DNA from: JBFHRE01 sp041746105
Lineage (GTDB): Bacteria > Actinomycetota > Acidimicrobiia > Spongiisociales > ZC4RG35
Reading direction: 5' to 3'
Length of the DNA: 64,000 bases
Assembly: GCA_041746105.1 (NCBI GenBank)
Contig: JBGTHP010000039.1
Location: 1-64,000, forward strand
Position numbers and translations under genes: made by a program. Every line of letters begins with the position of its first letter. The stretch's first letter is position 1. Below the pieces are notes generated by a model. The model searched no databases and was not told where the DNA came from. It was given only the letters and a program-made list of their open reading frames with translations. Positions 8,754 to 15,505 of the stretch are shown piece by piece.

Positions 8754-9292
8754 CCGTCGTAGGTTGGGCCAAGCACGACCACGATGTCGGCCGCAGCCGC
8801 CGTTTCCGGATTCAATTCAACGTCGGCATCTGGCACGAACGCGGCCAATTCATGCGCCTCCGCATTAAATCCTTCACTGAACCAGACCTTTGAGACCTCG
8901 AGCGTCCCCGAGTAATTGTCCGGAGGCAAAGTTTCATAGCCGGCCGCGGCCAGCGCGTCCGTGAGCGAACCGGCGATTCCGGCCCTGCCGACGGCGTTCA
9001 GGACAAGGACCTGGACCTCAGACGGGGGCCTCACCGGGGGTTGGGTGGTAGTGGTTACGAGCGCGGAAGTTGGCGGCGGCGGAGAGGTGGTGGCGGGCGT
9101 CGTCCCCGTCGACTCGCCCGAGGACAGGACTGTGGAGGTCGTCGATGGGGGTTCGGGCGTGCTCCCTCTCCCCTGCAACCACCAGATGAAGCCAAAAGCC
9201 AGCGTTCCCGCTGCGACGAACAGGAAGGCCATGACGGCCAAATCACGGATCAAAGCCCCGGTTGGACCCGAGGCGTGTTTGCCCTTCGTCAA
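8750..9292 (-). CDS. LytR C-terminal domain (LytR_C) membrane-anchored protein
   Basis: This 180-aa protein has one transmembrane segment (about residues 15-38, DLAVMAFLFVAAGTLAFGF), a Thr/Ser/Pro-rich linker of about 50 residues, and a LytR_C domain (VQVLVLNAVGRAGIAGSLTDALAAAGYET... to the ADIVVVLG end). Such domains are extracytoplasmic and associated with cell-wall polymer metabolism. The gene directly follows a DUF3263 gene with an ATGA overlap. The same pair is adjacent in mycobacteria (Rv0430-Rv0431), which supports both calls. Confidence 0.85.
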   Translation of the reverse strand: MTKGKHASGPTGALIRDLAVMAFLFVAAGTLAFGFIWWLQGRGSTPEPPSTTSTVLSSGESTGTTPATTSPPPPTSALVTTTTQPPVRPPSEVQVLVLNAVGRAGIAGSLTDALAAAGYETLPPDNYSGTLEVSKVWFSEGFNAEAHELAAFVPDADVELNPETAAAADIVVVLGPTYDG

Positions 9293-9504
9293 GTGGAAGC
9301 TCCCTGGATGATCTTGCGTATTCGGCGGACGGTCAGCGGATCGTATGACCCGGCCTCTGGGCTTTCACTCAGTTCTCTTAGGCGTCGGTAATAACTATCG
9401 GCGCTGATCCCGATCACGTCTCCAATGGCGCGTTCCTTTGGACCGGGAAGAAGAAACCAACTTCTTTCCAGATCGAGGATGCGGCGATCGGTCAACGACA
9501 GCAT
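9289..9504 (-). CDS. DUF3263 small DNA-binding-like protein
   Basis: This 71-aa actinobacterial protein has a helix-turn-helix-like sequence (LTDRRILDLERSWFL, GPKERAIGDVIGISADSYYRRLREL). Function is undetermined in the family; a transcription-regulatory role is plausible. It is the first gene of the minus-strand operon reaching down to 4556 and overlaps the LytR_C gene by 4 nt. The intergenic gap to the divergent azlC gene is about 120 bp and should hold the operon promoter. Confidence 0.85.
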   Translation of the reverse strand: MLSLTDRRILDLERSWFLLPGPKERAIGDVIGISADSYYRRLRELSESPEAGSYDPLTVRRIRKIIQGAST

Positions 9505-9624
9505 GGGATGCCAGGAAGGGTATCCCCGGTTTCCAATTACCCGTGGATTTCGCGAATTGGGCCACCGAACCCTGTTTGGTCGATCTTGACGGCAGGATGG
9601 TCAATCGGCCAGAGTCGTCTGCCC

Positions 9625-10311
9625 ATGGCTGTCGTTCCTCGCCTATCTCCCGAAACCTGGGTGGGCGCTCGCGCCAATCTGCCGCTGGCGATCGCGATCG
9701 TTCCCTTCGCATTGGTGTACGGCGTAGCAGTTACGGAATCTGGCATCGTCGACTGGGTTGGCGGCCTCGCATCCATCGTCGTTGTGGCAGGCGCCGCCCA
9801 ACTCGCGCTGGTCGACCTGATCGACCAGGGAGCACCCTGGGTGGTGGCCGTCGCCACTGCGCTGGTCGTCAATGCGCGGTTTGTCATGTATTCGGGAGCG
9901 CTGTCGGCAGCCTTTGGTGAGTTTCCTCGGCGCTCGCGCTACAGCCTTCCGTTTCTGATGACGGACCAAGCGGCGGCGGCCGCGATCCTCCATTTTCAAA
10001 AAGAACTCGACCCGACCAAGAGGCGGCGGTTCTACTTCGGAGCGGCCTCCATCATGGTCATTCCATGGATCACCGGCACCTGGGTCGGGATCATCTTTGG
10101 AGGAGGGATACCCGACGGTCTGCAACTCGGATTCGCGATTCCCCTGATGTTCTTGGCGCTTCTCGTCCCCACGATAAGAGAAAGGTCGGCGCTGGTCGCC
10201 GCAGTCGTTGGCGGACTGATCACGGTGCTGGCCCAACCGCTGCCTTTTAGTCTGTCGATCGTCGTTGGCGCCATCGCCGGGATTATCGCCGGCCTGATGG
10301 TCAAGAGATGA
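9625..10311 (+). CDS. azlC: AzlC family branched-chain amino acid exporter, large subunit
   Basis: This 228-aa integral membrane protein has AzlC features: the start region (ARANLPLAIAIVPFALVYGVAV), VVAGAAQLALVDL, the NARFVMYSGAL segment and the MTDQAAAAA region. Together with AzlD it forms a two-component exporter of branched-chain amino acids and their analogues. A longer frame begins at 9508, but its first 39 residues are not family-like, so I use the ATG at 9625. azlD starts within the stop codon (ATGA), showing translational coupling. Confidence 0.87.
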   Translation: MAVVPRLSPETWVGARANLPLAIAIVPFALVYGVAVTESGIVDWVGGLASIVVVAGAAQLALVDLIDQGAPWVVAVATALVVNARFVMYSGALSAAFGEFPRRSRYSLPFLMTDQAAAAAILHFQKELDPTKRRRFYFGAASIMVIPWITGTWVGIIFGGGIPDGLQLGFAIPLMFLALLVPTIRERSALVAAVVGGLITVLAQPLPFSLSIVVGAIAGIIAGLMVKR

Positions 10312-10619
10312 CTCCACTTTTTCAGGTTCTACTGGTCGGAGTTGGCACGTATCTCCTGCGTGTGTCGCTGGTAGCCCTCCTCGGGCGGGTAGAAGTTCCG
10401 GAACGGGTCAGCGATGCCCTGCAACTGGTAACGCCGGCGGTGCTGGCTGCACTGGTGGCTCGGGGTTTGTTCATCGAGGAAGGGGGCATCCGCTCCCTCG
10501 ACCCATGGCATGGCGCCGCCCTGACGGCAGCCGTAGTCGCTTGGCGCACCAAATCGGTGACCTGGACCCTGATCGCCGGGATGGCTTCCGTGTGGGCACT
10601 ATCGGCCGCGTTTGGATGA
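10308..10619 (+). CDS. azlD: AzlD family branched-chain amino acid exporter, small subunit
   Basis: This 103-aa protein has three to four hydrophobic helices typical of AzlD (LFQVLLVGVGTYLLRVSLVALLG, ALQLVTPAVLAALVARGL, ALTAAVVAWRTKSVTWTL). It is the small partner of AzlC, with which its start codon overlaps by 4 nt. Length and topology match the family. The substrate is inferred only from the family. Confidence 0.87.
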   Translation: MTPLFQVLLVGVGTYLLRVSLVALLGRVEVPERVSDALQLVTPAVLAALVARGLFIEEGGIRSLDPWHGAALTAAVVAWRTKSVTWTLIAGMASVWALSAAFG

Positions 10620-10666
10620 CCGAAGGCCGTCCTCGGACCATCGTTGGCACGGCCATGACCAATGGC

Positions 10667-10672
10667 GATAAT
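10667..10672 (+). promoter_or_regulatory. Candidate -10 box (GATAAT) for the MOSC gene
   Basis: GATAAT differs from the TATAAT consensus by one base and ends 7 nt before the ATG at 10680. The GAGGGG between them touches the start codon and is too close to act as a ribosome site, so a leaderless transcript fits better. Confidence 0.45.
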
Positions 10673-10679
10673 CGAGGGG

Positions 10680-11231
10680 ATGGCACGACACCTGCCGACG
10701 TCCGAACTCGAAGCCGGGCTCACCCATATCCGCAACTCGCCACAGGACATCGGGACCGTCGAACTCATCGTGCGCCGCCCAGCGGTCGGCGAAAGGGAGA
10801 TCTTGAAAGAAGGCCGGCTCGAAATCGACCGTGGTTTGGTTGGCGACACCTGGCTGGACCGACCAAGCCGCCTCACCGAGGATGGATCCCCCCACCCCGA
10901 GATGCAGATCAACGTGATGAACTCGCGCTGTGTCTCATTGGTGGCAGACGACCCAGCTCGGTGGGCACTCGCTGGAGACCAGTTGTACGTTGATCTCGAC
11001 CTCAGCGTCGACAACCTTGCGCCCGGCTCGAGACTCGCATTGGGTTCGGCGGTGATCGAAGTGACTGCGCAACCCCATCGGGGATGTGCCAAGTTTTCTG
11101 GGCGTTTCGGGCTCGACGCCCTCCGTTTTGTGAACTCGCCGGTCGGACAACATCTGCGGCTTCGTGGCCTCAATGCCAGAGTTGTTGAGGGTGGAGTGGT
11201 GGTGCCGGGGGATTCGATCTCCAAGATATGA
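10680..11231 (+). CDS. MOSC domain protein
   Basis: This 183-aa protein carries a MOSC fold: GTVELIVRRPAVGEREIL at the N-terminus, the conserved GLVGDTW turn, and a Cys in PHRGCAKFSGRFG, the position of the sulfur-carrying Cys in MOSC proteins. The family moves sulfur or binds molybdenum cofactor. No molybdoenzyme gene is nearby, so a detoxification or uncharacterised role is as likely. An alternative ATG at 10662 would add six residues; I prefer 10680 because of the -10 box 7 nt upstream. Confidence 0.82.
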   Translation: MARHLPTSELEAGLTHIRNSPQDIGTVELIVRRPAVGEREILKEGRLEIDRGLVGDTWLDRPSRLTEDGSPHPEMQINVMNSRCVSLVADDPARWALAGDQLYVDLDLSVDNLAPGSRLALGSAVIEVTAQPHRGCAKFSGRFGLDALRFVNSPVGQHLRLRGLNARVVEGGVVVPGDSISKI

Positions 11232-11256
11232 GCAGGCATCCGACCGGCGGGCGAGA

Positions 11257-11922
11257 ATGGCCGCATCAATCGGCATTCAAGTGTTCAAGAACAGACCTGA
11301 AGCGGGTCGTCGGCTGGGGGATGCGCTCAAGGACCGCGTAGGCGGCGACGCCGTTGTGCTCGCCCTCCCCCGAGGCGGCGTACCGGTCGCGTTGGAGGTG
11401 GCCCGGCGGTTGGGTTTACCCCTCGACATTCTCATCGTCCGCAAAATCGGAGTACCAAGGCAGCCTGAACTCGCGATGGGCGCAATCGGCGAGGGCACCG
11501 TCAGAACCATCGACGCTCGTACGGTTGCGGCGGCGGGGGTGACAGCGGAAGAGTTCGCCGAGGTGGAATTGGTGGAGCGAACGGAACTGGACAGGAGAGT
11601 CCTGCTTTATCGACGCGACGTTCCGGCGCTGTCACTGGCCGAGAAAACGGCTGTGATCGTTGACGACGGCATCGCCACCGGATCAACCATGAGGGCGGCG
11701 GCACGAGTGGCGAAAGCGGCCGGCGCAAGCCGCGTGATAGTTGCTGTCCCAGTGGCTCCCCCGGGCGCCGGCGAGCGGATGGAAGCAGACATCGACGAAC
11801 TGGTAGTCATTGCCAGCCCCACCCGTTTCGGTGGTGTTGGTCAGTTTTATGACGACTTCACACAAACCACGGATGCCGAGGTGGTGAAACTGCTGCTCGA
11901 GTCTCGTTCCGGGAAGACGTGA
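11257..11922 (+). CDS. Phosphoribosyltransferase-domain protein
   Basis: This 221-aa protein has a type I PRTase fold: the PRPP loop TAVIVDDGIATGSTM around residue 140, and an N-terminal LALPRGGVPVALEVARRLGLPLDILIVRKIG. Such proteins (PF00156, DUF-type phosphoribosyltransferases often found with dienelactone hydrolases or erythromycin-esterase-like domains) have poorly defined substrates. The ATG at 11257 follows GGGCGAGA. The gene ends 15 bp from the convergent glycerate kinase gene. Confidence 0.83.
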   Translation: MAASIGIQVFKNRPEAGRRLGDALKDRVGGDAVVLALPRGGVPVALEVARRLGLPLDILIVRKIGVPRQPELAMGAIGEGTVRTIDARTVAAAGVTAEEFAEVELVERTELDRRVLLYRRDVPALSLAEKTAVIVDDGIATGSTMRAAARVAKAAGASRVIVAVPVAPPGAGERMEADIDELVVIASPTRFGGVGQFYDDFTQTTDAEVVKLLLESRSGKT

Positions 11923-11937
11923 CCGACCGAAACTCGT

Positions 11938-13278
11938 TCAGATTCCCTTGATTCCGCGACTGTTGAGGACCAGCACGAGATCACCGACATTCGTGCCGGT
12001 TGGTCCGGTGAGCAGGAGATCGTTGGTCGCCGAGAGAAGGGTGAAGCTGTCGTTGGCGGCCAGCGCTTCGTCGGCATCCAGACCGGCCTGCTCTGCCCGA
12101 CGGATGGTCCCCTCATCACCTATCGCCCCGGCCGCGACCGTCGGCCCGTCGACGCCGTCGGTTCCGAAGGACGCTACCACGAGGTCCATCTCGCCGGAGA
12201 GGTCGAGCCCGGCGGCGAGTGCCAATTCCTGGTTGCGGCCTCCACGTCCACCGCCCACCACGGTGACCGTCGTCTCGCCCGCATAGATGTCGACACCGAA
12301 GGACGTGCGGGCTCTGGCGAGGATTTCCCGAGCGACCTGGCGAGCCTCACCGACCAGATCGGTGGCGGCGACACGGTTCGGGATTCCCATCGAGACGGCC
12401 TTGGCGGCCACCGCGTTCGCAGCCGTGCTCGCATCCCCCACAACCTCGATGACCTGACGGCCATAAACGGGGTGGCTGCGGTCCACCGGCCCGCCGGCCT
12501 CGACGGACTGGCTCTGGAGAAATTCTGCGACCGGCGCAGAAGTTGCGGTGAGGCCATATCGATCGAGTACAGCCAAGGCCTCGCCAGGACCGGTGGGATC
12601 GGGGACCGTCGGCCCCGAGGCAACCGTGTCGATCGGGCTTCCGACCACATCGGACAGAACCAGTGTGATCACCGCCGCCGCCTTCCCGGCGGCCTCGATC
12701 AACCGGCCCCCTGAAATCGCAGACAGTTGCTTTCTGACGGTGTTCATCTCCCCGATGGATGCTCCAGACCGCAACAACGCCTCGGTCACGGCGATTACTT
12801 CCTTCCGCGGCACGCCCACCGGCGGCACGGCGGTCAGAGCCGAGCCACCGCCCGATATCAGCACGAACAGCAGCTCGTTTTCGCGGACGGTTCGCGCTGC
12901 CGCCGACAGTGCTTGGCCACCAGCCATGCTCGACTCATCCGGAATCGGGTGGCTGCCTGTCAGAACATCGATACCGCGGATTACACCGGGTTCTGGCGCC
13001 ACGACGACACCGGTCAGCGGCCGGTCGGACAAAATCGATTCGACCGCCGTGGCCATCGCCACCGATGCCTTGCCGAGGCCGAGAACCCGAATTCCCCCGA
13101 ACGCCCTCAATTCGAAGCGACGCTCGCCGACCGAAAGGACCTGACCCGCCCTGGACAAAGAACGGCGAACGGCGGCGCCAGGTTCGGCCGCCGCCAACCC
13201 CGCCGCCAGCAGTTCGAGCACTATTGATCGGCGCACGGGATCGGCCGCGAGTACAGAAGGATCAAACGGAGCTGTCAT
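11938..13278 (-). CDS. Glycerate 2-kinase (DUF4147 / MOFRL family)
   Basis: This 446-aa protein has the two-domain structure of class II glycerate kinases. The N-terminal DUF4147 part includes VLGLGKASVAMA, GSHPIPDESSMAGGQAL and FVLISGGGSALTAVP. The C-terminal MOFRL domain includes VTVVGGGRGGRNQELALAAG, FGTDGVDGPTVAAGA and NDSFTLL. It phosphorylates D-glycerate to 2-phosphoglycerate, feeding serine or glyoxylate carbon into glycolysis. No neighbouring gene belongs to that pathway. The 3' end converges on the phosphoribosyltransferase gene. Confidence 0.92.
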   Translation of the reverse strand: MTAPFDPSVLAADPVRRSIVLELLAAGLAAAEPGAAVRRSLSRAGQVLSVGERRFELRAFGGIRVLGLGKASVAMATAVESILSDRPLTGVVVAPEPGVIRGIDVLTGSHPIPDESSMAGGQALSAAARTVRENELLFVLISGGGSALTAVPPVGVPRKEVIAVTEALLRSGASIGEMNTVRKQLSAISGGRLIEAAGKAAAVITLVLSDVVGSPIDTVASGPTVPDPTGPGEALAVLDRYGLTATSAPVAEFLQSQSVEAGGPVDRSHPVYGRQVIEVVGDASTAANAVAAKAVSMGIPNRVAATDLVGEARQVAREILARARTSFGVDIYAGETTVTVVGGGRGGRNQELALAAGLDLSGEMDLVVASFGTDGVDGPTVAAGAIGDEGTIRRAEQAGLDADEALAANDSFTLLSATNDLLLTGPTGTNVGDLVLVLNSRGIKGI

Positions 13279-13357
13279 GGGAAGATCCTGGCACGCAGAA
13301 ACCGATTGCCGGCGCGAAAGAAAGACACCAACCCAGACCGCGACGGGAGTCTTGTTG

Positions 13358-13436
13358 TGGAGCCGGCGCTGGGACTCGAACCCCGGACCTGCTGATTACT
13401 GCCAGATCCACTTCGGCTGTCAACTCGGCCGCCAGC
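13358..13436 (-). pseudogene. Degenerate tRNA-Thr copy (tRNA 3'-end direct repeat)
   Basis: On the minus strand this 79-nt stretch has a tRNA-like outline. The 5' GCTGGCG can pair with 3' CGCCGGC (one G-U), followed by T and CCA. The 3' 42 nt (13358-13399) match tRNA-Thr(TGT) at 18867-18908 at 40 of 42 positions. The D arm and the 5' half of the anticodon stem are unrelated and do not fold, and the T stem has a G-A mismatch. It is therefore a dead tRNA or an attachment-site-like repeat, not a functional gene. Orientation is the same as the intact tRNA-Thr. Confidence 0.75.
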
Positions 13437-13516
13437 TAGATTCGATGGAAGGCAACCTTCGTCGAACGGGCAAGTTCTCAACGACATAGCAAAGGCACTG
13501 AGTCAGGCATGTGATC

Positions 13517-15469
13517 ATGGCGATGGAAGAAGCAACCTCGGCCTACAAGTCTCACAACTGGTCAAGAGTGATCGAACTGCTTGGCGCCGTCGAGAAACCG
13601 ACCTCGGACGACCATCTACTCCTCGCTGACGCCCTTTATTGGACCGGAGGTTTCGACGCATCAATCGAGACCTTCGAGAAGGTGTTCAAAATGCTTGTCG
13701 CCGAAAGCAAGCCGGCCGAAGCGGGGCGGATTGCCGCAATCCTCGCGTACTTCGCCCTGCGCCGGGGATCGATGTCTGTTGCCGGTGGCTGGCTCGCACA
13801 GGCGCAGGAAATGCTAGAAGGCCAACCCAAAGGCATGGGCCACGCCTGGCTCAAACTTCTCATGATGGGCAAAGCGCTCTTCGTCGACGAGGACATGCCG
13901 ACCGCCATATCGCTGAGCGATGACGCCTTAAAGCTGGCCGAGGAAGTGAACAGCAGAAGCGCACAGTCGTTGGCTGTCAGTTTCAAGGCATTGGCGATGA
14001 TTCATGATGGTGATTGGAAAACAGCAATGGGCCTACTTGATCAATCTGTCGCTATGGCGATGACCGGCGACGACCTGAGGATGTCGAGCGACGTCTACTG
14101 CAACACGATTTCGTCCTGCCGCAACTTGGGTGATTACAAGCGAGCCGGCGAGTGGACGGAGGAAGCGGACAGGTGGATGAGATCGAACTCGGTCACCGGA
14201 TACACCGGTGCGTGTCAGGTCCATCGGGCCGAATTGAAGCGTCTCCACGGCTCGTGGCAAGAGGCCGAAGATGAGGCGCGGAAGGCCTGCGTGGAACTGG
14301 ACCGTTTTCACTTGGACGACTACCTCGGGTCTGCCCACTACGAGATCGGTGAAATCCGGCGCAGAATGGGCGACCTCGAAGCGGCTTCCGAGGCTTTCGA
14401 ACACGCATACGAAAAGGGCCACGACGCCCAGCCGGGGCTAGCTCTTCTCATGCTTGACAAAGGCGATCCAGCTGGAGCGCTCGCGTCGATCCGCACTGCA
14501 TACCGCTGGCACGAGGCGGACAACGAGCGTTCGGCAGCGCGCGGCCCTTCCCGGACCCGGCTCCTCCCGGCCATGATCGAGATCGCCCTGTCTCTGGGCG
14601 AAATCGAACAGGCCGAGGAGTGGGTTGATGTGCTCGGCGAAATCGCCGATGCGTATGAGAGCGCGGTGTGGAAGTCAGCCGCCGAGTACGGACGCGGGGG
14701 TGTCGAGCTTCGAAGAGGAAACGCTGCCCAGGCCGTCGATCACTTTGACCGGGCGTGGAGGGATTATCGCCATCTCGACCTCCCCTATGAAATGGCCCTG
14801 GCCAGAGCGCTTCTGGGCGAGGCAAAGCGGGCTCTGGGTGACAATGGAGGCGCCGATATGGAGACGAGGGCGGCACTGGCCACGCTTCGCGATCTTGGGG
14901 CCAAGGATGCCGCACGGATTTCGAATGCGCTAGGCGAAGCGGTCGACTCCAGAGCCGCGGCGAAGCGAGTAACGCGAACCTTCATGTTCACCGACATCGT
15001 GACGTCCACCGACCTCATCGGGCTCATCGGCGACGGTGCGTGGCAAGACCTTCTGGAATGGCATGATCGCACCCTTCGCAGCTCGATCGAAGCGGCCGGA
15101 GGCGAGGTGGTACGGCATACCGGGGACGGGTATTTCGCATCCTTTTCTGCCACCCGACCAGCTGTGGACTGTGCAGTGGACATCAACCGAAAACTCAATC
15201 GGCACCGCCGAGACGCCGGCTTCGCACCACAGGTGCGCATCGGGATACACCGAACAGACGCCAACAGAACTGGCAACGACTATTCGGGTGGAGGCATCCA
15301 CCTGGCGGCTCGGATCGCCGCTTACGGGTCCGCCGATCAGATCGTGGTTTCGTCTGAGACGCTCGCCGACGTCGGAAGCATCCCGTACGGCGTCTCTGAA
15401 CCCGAGGAAGTCAACCTCAAGGGTATCAGCGAGCCGGTGGAGGTTCAGAACATCGACTGGCGTCAGTGA
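13517..15469 (+). CDS. TPR-repeat protein with C-terminal class III adenylate/guanylate cyclase domain
   Basis: This 650-aa cytoplasmic protein has TPR-like helical repeats over about residues 1-470 and a class III cyclase catalytic domain from about 486 to the end. Both metal-binding aspartates are present (FMFTDIVTSTDL and VVRHTGDGYF). The segment DYSGGGIHLAARIAAYG carries the catalytic Arg, with His in the position usually held by the transition-state Asn, a variant I associate with actinobacterial TPR-linked cyclases. It should make cAMP or cGMP in response to a protein partner sensed by the TPRs. GTG 13511 and ATG 13523 are alternative starts; ATG 13517 has the best-spaced AGG. The next gene encodes a cyclic-nucleotide-binding transporter-like protein, suggesting producer and receiver of one signal. 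Confidence 0.9.
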   Translation: MAMEEATSAYKSHNWSRVIELLGAVEKPTSDDHLLLADALYWTGGFDASIETFEKVFKMLVAESKPAEAGRIAAILAYFALRRGSMSVAGGWLAQAQEMLEGQPKGMGHAWLKLLMMGKALFVDEDMPTAISLSDDALKLAEEVNSRSAQSLAVSFKALAMIHDGDWKTAMGLLDQSVAMAMTGDDLRMSSDVYCNTISSCRNLGDYKRAGEWTEEADRWMRSNSVTGYTGACQVHRAELKRLHGSWQEAEDEARKACVELDRFHLDDYLGSAHYEIGEIRRRMGDLEAASEAFEHAYEKGHDAQPGLALLMLDKGDPAGALASIRTAYRWHEADNERSAARGPSRTRLLPAMIEIALSLGEIEQAEEWVDVLGEIADAYESAVWKSAAEYGRGGVELRRGNAAQAVDHFDRAWRDYRHLDLPYEMALARALLGEAKRALGDNGGADMETRAALATLRDLGAKDAARISNALGEAVDSRAAAKRVTRTFMFTDIVTSTDLIGLIGDGAWQDLLEWHDRTLRSSIEAAGGEVVRHTGDGYFASFSATRPAVDCAVDINRKLNRHRRDAGFAPQVRIGIHRTDANRTGNDYSGGGIHLAARIAAYGSADQIVVSSETLADVGSIPYGVSEPEEVNLKGISEPVEVQNIDWRQ

Positions 15470-15505
15470 CTCGCTTGAAACCAAGACAACCTGCCGGACG
15501 CGGCA

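Noticed and set aside
13358..13436. A functional tRNA at this place
   Set aside because: The acceptor can pair, but the anticodon stem and D arm do not fold, and the T stem has a mismatch.
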